A stretch of DNA of 11,931 nucleotides, taken from assembly GCA_027041035.1 (NCBI GenBank), contig JALULB010000132.1, positions 1 through 11,931 of the forward strand. The letters are read 5' to 3'. A program made the translations under genes and the position numbers. A model generated the notes under the pieces. The model ran no database searches. It saw only the letters and a program-made list of their open reading frames with translations, and was not told the origin of the DNA. The first letter of the stretch is position 1. Each line of letters begins with the position of its first letter. Origin of the DNA: Sedimenticola sp. Its GTDB lineage: Bacteria > Pseudomonadota > Gammaproteobacteria > Chromatiales > Chromatiaceae. This document shows, piece after piece, positions 1 to 5,819 of the stretch.

Positions 1-10
1 ATAAAACAGA

Positions 11-38
11 ATAACCACCCATATATTGAATGGGTTAT
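11..38. promoter_or_regulatory. imperfect inverted repeat upstream of the first GTPase gene
   Basis: ATAACC at 11-16 pairs with GGTTAT at 33-38, and CAT at 20-22 pairs with ATG at 30-32, leaving a 3-nt bulge and a 7-nt loop. The surrounding sequence is AT-rich. No T-run follows, so it is a poor intrinsic terminator. It could be an operator or the end of an upstream transcript. I see no convincing -35/-10 pair between it and the first gene. Confidence 0.2.
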
Positions 39-235
39 ATGCGCTTCCCGCTAGCGATAGACAATAAACACTCGCCGGATCCGAATCAAGGATGCTCACG
101 CTAATGGACTCTCGCGTTGCCGAGCTCCTGATACGGACGGTCGTCTTAAATTGCGCCGGAAACCAATATGTTTACGAAAGAATGGGAACAATCCGCCGAT
201 ACCCGGACAACACGGCCCCAGGACCAATCATTACG

Positions 236-808
236 ATGAAGCAGAGCACGCCGACAACATATCCGGCAAACGATCAGGTGATAACGGAAATCAAGATCCT
301 TATCTCCGGTCCGGTCTCCGCGGGCAAGACTACCGCCGTTTCGAGGGTATGCGACTCGGAGATCGTCAAGACCGAGGCCGCCTATACCGGGAGATGCCTT
401 GACGACGACAAGGACACCACGACGGTTGCGATGGATTATGGCCTGTGCAGTCGCTTTCCGGGCCACCGCATTCACCTGTACGGCACGCCCGGCCAGCAGC
501 GCTTCGATTTCATGTGGGATATTCTGGGCAAGGGCATGGACGGTATCATTATTCTTATCAATAATGACCAGCCGGCACCACACGAAACACTCAAGCAATT
601 TCTCGCGACGTTTTCCTCCCTGCCCACCGTGATTGGCGTCACCAAGATGGACCGGGACCCCGAGCCGTCCATCGGCGACTACCGGAAAATGCTGAAAAAA
701 CTCGATGCGTCCCACATCCCGGTATTCAATATCGATTCGAGGAGCCGTCGTGATGTTACCCTGTTGATCGACAACCTCCTGCCTTCCGTGGACGAGCAAC
801 GCCAATGA
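236..808 (+). CDS. Ras-like/MglA-type small GTPase (COG2229 family), first copy
   Basis: A cytoplasmic GTP-binding switch protein of 190 aa from the chosen start. Visible motifs are the P-loop GPVSAGKT (residues 25-32), a switch-I threonine region TTTVAMDYG (61-69), the G3 motif YGTPGQQRF (82-90, with glutamine at the usual catalytic position) and the G4 guanine-specificity motif TKMD (136-139). The LYGTPGQ and DFMWDIL signature is typical of the COG2229 proteins that include the Streptomyces conservon GTPases; MglA is a more distant relative. The frame is open back to an ATG at 92, but that stretch carries no family features and the paralogue at 3108 starts only 9 residues before its P-loop. 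ATG 236, with AGGA at 220-223, is therefore preferred. The stop overlaps the next start by ATGA, so the two proteins are probably co-translated partners. The family assignment is firm; the pathway is unknown. Confidence 0.88.
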   Translation: MKQSTPTTYPANDQVITEIKILISGPVSAGKTTAVSRVCDSEIVKTEAAYTGRCLDDDKDTTTVAMDYGLCSRFPGHRIHLYGTPGQQRFDFMWDILGKGMDGIIILINNDQPAPHETLKQFLATFSSLPTVIGVTKMDRDPEPSIGDYRKMLKKLDASHIPVFNIDSRSRRDVTLLIDNLLPSVDEQRQ

Positions 809-1431
809 GTACCTTCCAGCTTCGTGACAGCCTGTACATCGCATTGACGCCGGCTGGCGCCTACTACGCCGTTTCTGGAGAGGAACGCAACGAGCACCGT
901 ATCTTTCTGAACAAACTGCTGCGGCAACAGGCCACGATCGCCCTGACAGCGGAAAACCTGGCACATCTTACCGGCAGGGACGATTATCAGGAGCTACTCT
1001 ACCGCTGTCAGCAACTCGGCTGGCTGCAAGGCCTGACGGAACCGCTGAGCGTGCCGGAAGGCCAGTTGGAGACCATTCTGCAAGAGCTGCTCCCGAAACT
1101 CTCGGCAAATGGCCGGGTACTCCTGGCCGACGCCCACGGCTTCACCATCGTCTCATCGGGCTTCGATCAAAGCGTCGTTGACGAACTCGCCGCCCTGAGC
1201 GCCGATATTGCCATCGTCCACCAGAAATACCATCGCACCCTCGACGAAACCCTGAAGCTGGGTTCGAACGCCTGGGCGCTCGTGGACGCCGGAGGCAACA
1301 GCCAGGTCGGCTTCTGGCCGCTGTATATCGGCGAGCACCGCTTCGTCCTGGTTCTCGACGGCTCTACCCGCCTGAATCAACCTACGTTAACGACACTCAT
1401 TTGGGTGCTGGCCAACCGCTACGGCGTGTAA
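805..1431 (+). CDS. two-part protein with C-terminal roadblock/LC7-like domain, likely partner of the first GTPase
   Basis: A 208-aa protein with no signal peptide or membrane segment. Residues 1 to about 80 look helical and winged-helix-like, with no recognisable catalytic motif. Residues from about 92 to 208 read like a roadblock/LC7 fold: a helix (ETILQELLPKL), a strand pair around VLLADAHGFTIVSSGF, then a helix rich in alanine (DELAALSADIAIV), and later strands FWPLYIGEHRFVLVLD. Roadblock proteins such as MglB bind Ras-like GTPases as activators or scaffolds. The ATGA overlap with the upstream GTPase gene implies translational coupling and a physical partnership. It is longer than the usual single-domain roadblock protein of about 120 aa, and different from the classical one at 3765. 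The roadblock call rests on pattern recognition, not on a profile search. Confidence 0.68.
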   Translation: MSTFQLRDSLYIALTPAGAYYAVSGEERNEHRIFLNKLLRQQATIALTAENLAHLTGRDDYQELLYRCQQLGWLQGLTEPLSVPEGQLETILQELLPKLSANGRVLLADAHGFTIVSSGFDQSVVDELAALSADIAIVHQKYHRTLDETLKLGSNAWALVDAGGNSQVGFWPLYIGEHRFVLVLDGSTRLNQPTLTTLIWVLANRYGV

Positions 1432-1809
1432 TACCCGCCATTTGTAAATTTATGTAAAACCGATCGATAGCGGGAGTTACGCCCTTCCATTCAGGAGCGC
1501 AACCCGCGTATAGTATTGCGCAGTATGGGATAAGCATTCCCCCAAGCGACTTTGGGTCCCGCGTTCGCGCAAGAATCCTCGCGGCATCGGTAGCCAAACG
1601 CTGGCAGCCCGTACTTTGGCTTCAACTCAAGTAGCACGAAATCGCGTTGTCGATAGCCGCTCATTACAAGGACTCCGGTTTCGGTTCGGCTGGCCACGTC
1701 CTTGGCCCGCCCTCCCCGACAATGTGTTTTTCCCATGAATTTGGTAACGCCTCGGTGAGTAATTCGACGGTAGTAATCGAGAATCGATCCAAACAACAGG
1801 GACATACAG
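1432..1809. other. 378-bp intergenic region with the ribosome binding site of the next gene
   Basis: No convincing gene is present. A 67-codon frame from a TTG at 1647 runs into the next gene and has no Shine-Dalgarno sequence or family resemblance. No strong hairpin plus T-run follows the roadblock-like gene; a 5-bp CCCGC/GCGGG pairing (1434-1438 with 1470-1474) is too weak and too widely spaced. The only clear signal is AGGGA at 1798-1802, seven bases before the ATG at 1810. The gap suggests that the gene at 1810 has its own promoter, but I cannot locate one. Confidence 0.5.
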
Positions 1810-3030
1810 ATGTCAAGCAGTACACTCCGCGTCGCCACCGTGGGGCTTAGCGACAAGACCGAATCCACATTGAAGATGTTCCTCGAAAGGAAACACGATT
1901 CCTACAGCCTGGTCAGCTTCAACGACGCGCCCGACTGCGTCATTTTCGACCTGGATCGGCCAACCGGGCGCGCCCAGTGGCACCACTATCTCAATTCGGC
2001 GCAACGCAGCCCGCGTGCCAGCATATTGCTGTCGCTGAGCGGCTACGGCGACGCGGACTGCAAGCGCCTGCACCGGATTTGCACGCTGCTCAGGAAACCC
2101 ATCCGCCTGCACCAGATCCACGATGCGCTGGCAAGAGTACTCGAGCGAAAGCATGCCTCTCCGAGAGCGGATAGCTCACTGTATTCACCGCGTGGAACGA
2201 AAAACGGCGCGCGCACCGAAGCTACCGTGGACACCTCCACCCTTGATAACAATGGTGATTCATCGCTTTATCAGGCGGCGGCGAATCTGCCGGGCAAGGA
2301 CATCCCGGTCAGCTACAGCAACGCCGTGCAACTCTCGCGTAACGACACCCAGGGGATCAAGAAAGCACAATACAATCCCGACCAATATCTGCAAGGCTTT
2401 CTGGAAAAGGTGCTCGACGAGAATCAGGCCTCGGAAAACACAAGGGAAGTCCTCCATATAGCCACCAATGACGGTCCGATAACCCTGCATCTCGGCACGG
2501 GAAAGGCTTCCATCCATCTGAGCAAGTACCGCTTCCGCACCCTTTGTTCCCTGCCGCATGATGGCATTTCTCCACCGCCCTGGCGTCTCGTCGACGAACC
2601 AATCACCCCTCCCGGGAACCCGCACAAAAAACAGACATCCATCGAAAGCTTGATGTGGGTCGCGGCCATCTGGGCAGCTCGCGGGCGTTTCCCCCGCGAT
2701 TTGGACCTCGACAAATCGATACACCTGAGACATTGGCCAAACCTGACACGACTGACCAATACGCCACATGCCACCCGCATCACCGCGCTTTGGAGCCAGA
2801 ATGACTATTCCCTGCTGGACACCGCCGCGCTGCTCGGCATCGACCAGCGCCATGTCTTCACCTACGCAAGCGCCTGCCACGCACTGAAACTGCTCGAGTA
2901 CAATCGGCATGCTGTTTCTGTCGATCAACCCCGGTCGCGGGGTAAGCGTCAGGCACCACACAAGCACCGATCCCTGCTCGGGCGACTGCTCGCACGCATG
3001 TCGATCTTTTCCCGGGATCCCGACGAATAA
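1810..3030 (+). CDS. degenerate receiver-domain protein with an unrecognised C-terminal domain
   Basis: 406 aa, starting at an ATG with AGGGA seven bases upstream. Residues 5 to about 112 read like a response-regulator receiver fold: LRVATVGLS as the first strand, DCVIFDLDR (42-50) at the usual phosphoacceptor position, ILLSLSGY (72-79), and LRKPIR (94-99) with the conserved lysine. The acidic pocket expected at the end of the first strand is absent, so phosphorylation is doubtful. Residues about 113-175 are low-complexity linker. Residues about 260-350 form a compact helical region containing SIESLMWVAAIWAARGR, an arginine-rich stretch and SLLDTAALLGIDQRHVFTY, possibly winged-helix-like and for protein contact. 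The tail from about 365 is strongly basic. It lies between the two GTPase genes and may be an adaptor for them. It ends with tandem TAA TAA stops. The specific function is not recognised. Confidence 0.72.
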   Translation: MSSSTLRVATVGLSDKTESTLKMFLERKHDSYSLVSFNDAPDCVIFDLDRPTGRAQWHHYLNSAQRSPRASILLSLSGYGDADCKRLHRICTLLRKPIRLHQIHDALARVLERKHASPRADSSLYSPRGTKNGARTEATVDTSTLDNNGDSSLYQAAANLPGKDIPVSYSNAVQLSRNDTQGIKKAQYNPDQYLQGFLEKVLDENQASENTREVLHIATNDGPITLHLGTGKASIHLSKYRFRTLCSLPHDGISPPPWRLVDEPITPPGNPHKKQTSIESLMWVAAIWAARGRFPRDLDLDKSIHLRHWPNLTRLTNTPHATRITALWSQNDYSLLDTAALLGIDQRHVFTYASACHALKLLEYNRHAVSVDQPRSRGKRQAPHKHRSLLGRLLARMSIFSRDPDE

Positions 3031-3041
3031 TAAGCCATCAA

Positions 3042-3057
3042 GTCCTGCACTCAGGAC
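3042..3057. promoter_or_regulatory. perfect 6-bp hairpin/inverted repeat between the receiver gene and the second GTPase gene
   Basis: GTCCTG (3042-3047) and CAGGAC (3052-3057) are perfectly complementary around a 4-base CACT loop. It begins 11 bases after the stop of the upstream gene. No T-run follows, so it is more likely an RNA-stabilising or attenuating hairpin, or an operator, than a terminator. The same CCT...AGG core recurs in two palindromes upstream of the PAS gene. Confidence 0.3.
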
Positions 3058-3107
3058 GACATCACGAATCACGACTAAAATGGACGCGACAACAGGCAGC
3101 CACCCGC

Positions 3108-3704
3108 ATGTATCACCACAAAATCATCTTTACCGGCCCGGTCGGATCTGGCAAAACGACCGCGATAGAGACCTTGAGCGACGTGCCCGTGGTTTGTACC
3201 GATCAGCGCGCCACCGACAGCGATGAGATCGGCAAAGCCAAAACGACCGTCGCGATGGACTATGGAAAGATCCTGCTGAAGAGTGGTGAAACCATCCATC
3301 TATATGGCACCCCCGGTCAGGACCGTTTCGATTTCATGTGGGACATTCTGACCGAGGGGGGGATCGGGCTGATTATCCTGGTGGACAACTCCAACACCGA
3401 CCCGATCGATGATCTCGCACATTTTCTGACGGCGTTTTCGGACTTCATCGAACAGACCGCCACGGCAATTGGCGTGACACATACCGATGTCACAGTCCTG
3501 CGCAATCTTCAGCGTTATCATCAGCTATTGGAACGATTCGAACTGCGTTGCCCCCTTTTCGAGGTGGATGCCCGGGATCCGCGCGACATGAGCCGATTGA
3601 TGGAAGCACTACTGCTCTCGCTGGACCCTGGCATCCGCGCATCCGCCTTGGAAGCCGGCGACGAAAGCGCGTCTTCCCGGAATACCAAACCCGATCGCCA
3701 CTGA
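3108..3704 (+). CDS. Ras-like/MglA-type small GTPase (COG2229 family), second copy with divergent G4 motif
   Basis: A 198-aa paralogue of the GTPase at 236. It has P-loop GPVGSGKT (residues 10-17), the switch region TTVAMDYG (46-53), G3 YGTPGQDRF (66-74) followed by DFMWDIL, and a clear beta strand LIILVDN. The expected guanine-specificity motif (N/T)KxD is THTD at 124-127, so the lysine is replaced by histidine; nucleotide affinity or specificity may differ from the first copy. The C-terminal 25 residues or so are polar and look disordered. The ATG at 3108 places the P-loop close to the N-terminus, as in the family; only a weak AGG (3094-3096) precedes it. It lies 77 bp after the receiver gene and 60 bp before the roadblock gene, so a shared transcript is likely. 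The GTPase family is certain; the signalling output is unknown. Confidence 0.9.
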   Translation: MYHHKIIFTGPVGSGKTTAIETLSDVPVVCTDQRATDSDEIGKAKTTVAMDYGKILLKSGETIHLYGTPGQDRFDFMWDILTEGGIGLIILVDNSNTDPIDDLAHFLTAFSDFIEQTATAIGVTHTDVTVLRNLQRYHQLLERFELRCPLFEVDARDPRDMSRLMEALLLSLDPGIRASALEAGDESASSRNTKPDRH

Positions 3705-3730
3705 CGGCGGATGTGCTAACATCCTCCTGA

Positions 3731-3738
3731 CCCGATAA
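3731..3738 (+). promoter_or_regulatory. possible sigma-28-like -10 element before the roadblock gene
   Basis: CCCGATAA differs from the FliA -10 consensus GCCGATAA only at the first base, and lies 26 bases before the ATG at 3765. The -35 position at the expected 11-base spacing (3712-3719) does not resemble TAAAGTTT. On its own this would be dismissed; it is listed because the PAS gene downstream has a better match at a similar distance from its start. Confidence 0.2.
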
Positions 3739-3751
3739 CTATCTCATCTAT

Positions 3752-3757
3752 GAAGGA
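3752..3757 (+). promoter_or_regulatory. ribosome binding site that decides the roadblock gene start
   Basis: GAAGGA at 3752-3757 ends seven bases before the ATG at 3765. An in-frame ATG at 3750 overlaps this motif and has no Shine-Dalgarno sequence of its own. The start at 3765 is therefore preferred, which removes five residues (MKEKE) from the longer frame. Confidence 0.7.
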
Positions 3758-3764
3758 AAAAGAA

Positions 3765-4127
3765 ATGCGCATAGACATGATCGACAGCGTTCTCAGCGAC
3801 CTCAACGGCAGCTCCGCGGACATCGAGGCATCCAGCGTTGTCTCCACCGACGGCCTGATTATCGCGGCCCAACTGCCTTCCACCATGGATGAAGACCGTG
3901 TCGGCGCGATGAGCGCCGCGATGCTGTCTCTTGGTGACCGCACGGCCCAGGAACTGGGGCGCGGCACGCTCGATCAAGTATTGGTAAAAGGCGACGAGGG
4001 TTATGTCTTGATGATTCACGCAGGTCCCGATGCGGTGCTCACCGTACTGGCCAAGGCCAGTGCCCGGCTCGGACTGGTGTTTCTGGATGTGAAGCGTGCC
4101 GCGGAAAGCATCGCAAAGCTTGTATAG
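3765..4127 (+). CDS. roadblock/LC7 domain protein (MglB-like), partner of the second GTPase
   Basis: A classical single-domain roadblock/LC7 protein of 120 aa. The N-terminal helix (MIDSVLSDL) is followed by SSVVSTDGLIIAAQLP (residues 23-38), the strand-turn-strand hallmark of the family. Next come an alanine- and methionine-rich helix (RVGAMSAAMLSLGDRTAQEL, 45-64), strands QVLVKGDEGYVLMIHAG (71-87) and AVLTVLA, then the closing helix VKRAAESIAKLV. Such proteins dimerise and bind Ras-like GTPases; MglB is the GTPase-activating protein of MglA, and CvnB fills the equivalent place in Streptomyces conservons. Its position 60 bp behind the second GTPase gene makes that protein the obvious partner. 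The start is chosen from the strong GAAGGA site. Whether it stimulates GTP hydrolysis or acts as a scaffold is inference. Confidence 0.9.
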   Translation: MRIDMIDSVLSDLNGSSADIEASSVVSTDGLIIAAQLPSTMDEDRVGAMSAAMLSLGDRTAQELGRGTLDQVLVKGDEGYVLMIHAGPDAVLTVLAKASARLGLVFLDVKRAAESIAKLV

Positions 4128-4211
4128 AATTCCTTGATTCAACATCACAAAAAAACGATAACCAACTGAATCCATTGGGACTAAAAAAGAAAACACCAGA
4201 CACCATGCCGG

Positions 4212-4222
4212 TACCTCAGGTA
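4212..4222. promoter_or_regulatory. palindrome overlapping the -35 side of the PAS-gene promoter
   Basis: TACCTCAGGTA is a perfect 5+5 palindrome with one central base. It ends inside the candidate sigma-28 -35 element. A second palindrome with the same CCT...AGG core lies at 4248-4258. It may be an operator half of a pair; no regulator is identified. Confidence 0.25.
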
Positions 4223-4247
4223 TAGAAAGCGGCCCCTCGGCCGATAC
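4221..4247 (+). promoter_or_regulatory. candidate sigma-28 (FliA) promoter of the PAS gene
   Basis: TATAGAAA (4221-4228), an exact 11-base spacer, then GCCGATAC (4240-4247). The FliA consensus is TAAAGTTT-N11-GCCGATAA. The -10 matches 7 of 8 bases with the correct spacing; the -35 matches only 4 of 8. It lies 30 bases before the PAS start codon in otherwise non-coding sequence, a plausible place for a promoter. This would tie the PAS protein and the overlapping PhnD-like gene to flagellar or chemotaxis expression. Confidence 0.42.
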
Positions 4248-4258
4248 GCCTGTCAGGC
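4248..4258. promoter_or_regulatory. palindrome just downstream of the candidate -10 of the PAS gene
   Basis: GCCTGTCAGGC is a perfect 5+5 palindrome with one central base, starting directly after the candidate -10, about where transcription would begin. Its centre is 36 bases from that of the palindrome at 4212-4222. This is a reasonable site for a repressor, but the evidence is symmetry alone. Confidence 0.25.
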
Positions 4259-4277
4259 CAATATCTAGGGACACAAT

Positions 4278-4763
4278 ATGCAGGACATGTGCCCAGGGGA
4301 CATCGCTGGAAACTATACCGAGCACCGTCTGCGCTACTTCGACGGCAGCCAGAGAACCGTGCTGGTCAGCGAGACGGAAACACCCTACCCCGAGGGTCGC
4401 TTGATCGTATCGCGAACGGACCTCGAGGGCGTGCTGACCCACGTCAACCAGTCCTTTGTCGACATGGCCGGCTATACCGAACAGGAACTGATCGGCGCGC
4501 CCCACAGCATCCTGCGACATCCCGACATGCCAAAGGCCGCTTTCGCCGACCTGTGGCAAACCGTTACCGCCGGCAAACCCTGGCAGGGCTACGTCAAGAA
4601 CCTGCGCAAGGACGGCGGCTATTATTGGGTTCTCGCCACGGTAATCCCCAATGTCCGCGAGGGGCGGGTGGTGAGCTACACCTCGGTGCGCAGAAAACCG
4701 TCGCGCGGCAAGGTGGAAGAACACGCCGCGCTCTATCGCAAGCTCCGCCGGGAAGAAAGCTGA
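4278..4763 (+). CDS. stand-alone PAS protein of the Aer (aerotaxis receptor) type
   Basis: 161 aa, ATG preceded by TAGGGA (4266-4271) at six bases. Residues about 38-140 form one PAS domain very like that of the aerotaxis receptor Aer: LIVSRTDLEGVLTHVNQSF, then DMAGYTEQELIGAPHSILRH, PDMP, AFADLWQTVTAGKPWQGYVKN, RKDGGYYWVLATVIPN and a closing strand SYTSVR. In Aer this domain holds FAD and senses redox state or electron-transport flow. Here there is no transmembrane segment, HAMP or methyl-accepting domain; the remaining C-terminal 20 residues are a charged helix that could be a contact site. It is therefore likely a soluble redox sensor delivering its signal to a neighbour. The next gene starts within its stop (TGATG), suggesting coupled production. 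FAD binding is inferred from family similarity, not seen directly. Confidence 0.85.
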   Translation: MQDMCPGDIAGNYTEHRLRYFDGSQRTVLVSETETPYPEGRLIVSRTDLEGVLTHVNQSFVDMAGYTEQELIGAPHSILRHPDMPKAAFADLWQTVTAGKPWQGYVKNLRKDGGYYWVLATVIPNVREGRVVSYTSVRRKPSRGKVEEHAALYRKLRREES

Positions 4764-5512
4764 TGACCCTACAGTTCGCAATCAGCCCCGATTTCCCGCC
4801 CGAGCATATTCCCGGCTGGTATATCTTCAATACCTGGCTGCAACGGGAACTGGATTGCGCCATCCATCTGCAACTGTACGACAACTTCGGCGACCTGCGC
4901 GAGGCAATCCATGCCGACCGCCTGGACCTGGTCTACGCCAACCCGTTCGACGCCTCGTTACTCGTCAGGGAGAAACATTTCATGCCGTTGGCGCGCGCGG
5001 ACAACCTTCAGGACGAAGCCGTCGTGCTGACCGCGGATCATCACCGCGCCCGACACATCGAGGATCTGCGTCCGGGCACGGTAATCGCCGCGACCGACGT
5101 TCCCGATATCGAGATGATGGGGATGATCATGATCGAACCAGCGGATCTGAACCGGAACAACACCCAGCGCATTACCTGCGACAACTACGTCATGGTGGCA
5201 AAACAGCTACTCAACGACGAGGCCGATATCGGTTTTTTCCTTGCCGAGGCATTCGACAACCTCTCCGATCTGGTCAAGAACCAGCTGCGCCCACTGGTGC
5301 GCAGCCAGATCCAGGTGATACACCACAGCCTGATGGCCGGCCCCGCCCTTCAGGAGCGGCACGCGACCTTGCAGCAGCTGCTGACCACGATGGACACATC
5401 CGAAAAAGGACAGGGTGTACTGGATGCCCTGAAGATACACCGATGGAGCCCGCTCGCCCAAGAAGACAGCGAGTTCATGATCGATCTGATGGATACTCTG
5501 ATGATCAGTTGA
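4763..5512 (+). CDS. PhnD-like substrate-binding-fold protein without signal peptide (SBP-1)
   Basis: 249 aa. The ATG shares its A with the stop of the PAS gene, and GGAAG at 4751-4755 sits seven bases upstream. The sequence follows the phosphate/phosphonate-type periplasmic binding fold: FAISPDFPPE at the N-terminus, LREAIHADRLDLVYANPFDA (45-64), PLARADNLQDEAVVLTADHH (75-94), then a loop with DLRPGTVIAATD, and DEADIGFFLAEAFDNL (152-167) as the second-lobe ligand region. Members used for ABC uptake carry a Sec signal or lipoprotein box, and neither is present: the chain begins directly with the first strand. No permease or ATPase gene is nearby. It is probably a cytoplasmic ligand sensor working with the PAS and GTPase proteins. 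The ligand cannot be predicted. An 8-bp target duplication of the mobile element includes its stop codon, but the coding sequence is unchanged. Confidence 0.8.
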   Translation: MTLQFAISPDFPPEHIPGWYIFNTWLQRELDCAIHLQLYDNFGDLREAIHADRLDLVYANPFDASLLVREKHFMPLARADNLQDEAVVLTADHHRARHIEDLRPGTVIAATDVPDIEMMGMIMIEPADLNRNNTQRITCDNYVMVAKQLLNDEADIGFFLAEAFDNLSDLVKNQLRPLVRSQIQVIHHSLMAGPALQERHATLQQLLTTMDTSEKGQGVLDALKIHRWSPLAQEDSEFMIDLMDTLMIS

Positions 5513-5513
5513 T
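5506..5513. repeat. left target-site duplication of the mobile element
   Basis: CAGTTGAT directly abuts the left end of the element and is repeated exactly at 5783-5790 on the other side. An 8-bp duplication is the size made by IS66-family transposases. The copy contains the TGA stop of SBP-1. Confidence 0.85.
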
Positions 5514-5545
5514 GTAACTACTCAGCTAACCGCTGAAATGCGCCA
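5514..5545. repeat. left arm of a 32-bp imperfect inverted repeat inside the element
   Basis: This arm matches the complement of 5720-5751 at 27 of 32 positions without gaps, including a 13-base identical block (CCGCTGAAATGCG at 5531-5543). It begins with the left terminal repeat itself. Confidence 0.85.
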
Positions 5546-5610
5546 GCTCTACGTTCAAAAATGGTCATTTACACTTGTAACCCGGCAATTGCTCCTGCAT
5601 TGCCCTAACT

Positions 5611-5646
5611 TTCATGACGCGGGGTGGCGCCACCCCAGATCATGAA
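5611..5646. repeat. long central hairpin of the element
   Basis: The core GGGGTGGCGCCACCCC (5621-5636) is a perfect 16-bp palindrome. It is flanked by TTCATGA (5611-5617) and TCATGAA (5640-5646), complementary to each other across 3-base internal mismatches. Neither strand has a T-run after the stem, so it is unlikely to be an intrinsic terminator by itself, though it could slow polymerase or protect RNA ends between the convergent genes. Confidence 0.75.
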
Positions 5647-5719
5647 AAATCTATGACTTAGGTGTATTTTCACATTAATAAGTTACATCCCTGTAACGAT
5701 CACATTTTTTGCCTTGATC

Positions 5720-5751
5720 TGACGCATTTCAGCGGCGATCTGAGCAGTTAC
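5720..5751. repeat. right arm of the 32-bp imperfect inverted repeat; internal copy of the element tip
   Basis: It is complementary to 5514-5545 at 27 of 32 positions. Its outer part, CTGAGCAGTTAC (5740-5751), repeats the true right tip CTGAGTAGTTAC (5771-5782) with one mismatch in 12, 31 bases away. The right side therefore carries two tip-like sequences in tandem. Confidence 0.8.
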
Positions 5752-5782
5752 CCATGTTTTAAACAACTCGCTGAGTAGTTAC

Positions 5783-5790
5783 CAGTTGAT
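5783..5790. repeat. right target-site duplication of the mobile element
   Basis: CAGTTGAT is identical to 5506-5513 and directly abuts the right terminal inverted repeat. Confidence 0.85.
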
Positions 5791-5819
5791 CAGGATACCT
5801 GCCCCGTGACGGCAGCGAG

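Larger units (their letters stand above)
5514..5782. mobile_element. 269-bp non-autonomous element (MITE), IS66-like ends
   Basis: The perfect 13-bp terminal inverted repeats are GTAACTACTCAGC at 5514-5526 and its complement at 5770-5782. They are bordered by the exact 8-bp direct repeat CAGTTGAT. Tips beginning GTAA together with 8-bp duplications are hallmarks of the IS66 family. The interior is AT-rich, has no meaningful coding capacity and carries a strong central hairpin. A longer imperfect inverted repeat joins 5514-5545 with 5720-5751. It is therefore a MITE that depends on a transposase elsewhere in the genome. It separates the two convergent PhnD-like genes without disrupting either. 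The identical duplications and perfect tips suggest fairly recent insertion. Family assignment rests on end structure, not on a database match. Confidence 0.8.

Noticed and set aside
92..235. In-frame N-terminal extension of the first GTPase from ATG 92
   Set aside because: The extension has no family features, the paralogue starts close to its P-loop, and ATG 236 gives the usual family length.
1647..1850. Small gene from TTG overlapping the start of the receiver-like gene
   Set aside because: Rare start, no ribosome binding site, no recognisable protein features, and it overlaps a better supported gene.
3744..4781. Long open frame on the minus strand opposite the roadblock and PAS genes
   Set aside because: It is antisense to genes with clear domain matches, and its translation has no recognisable motifs; it reflects codon bias of the plus-strand genes.
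5611..5646. Central hairpin of the element as an intrinsic terminator
   Set aside because: The stem is strong, but neither strand has a run of T immediately after it.
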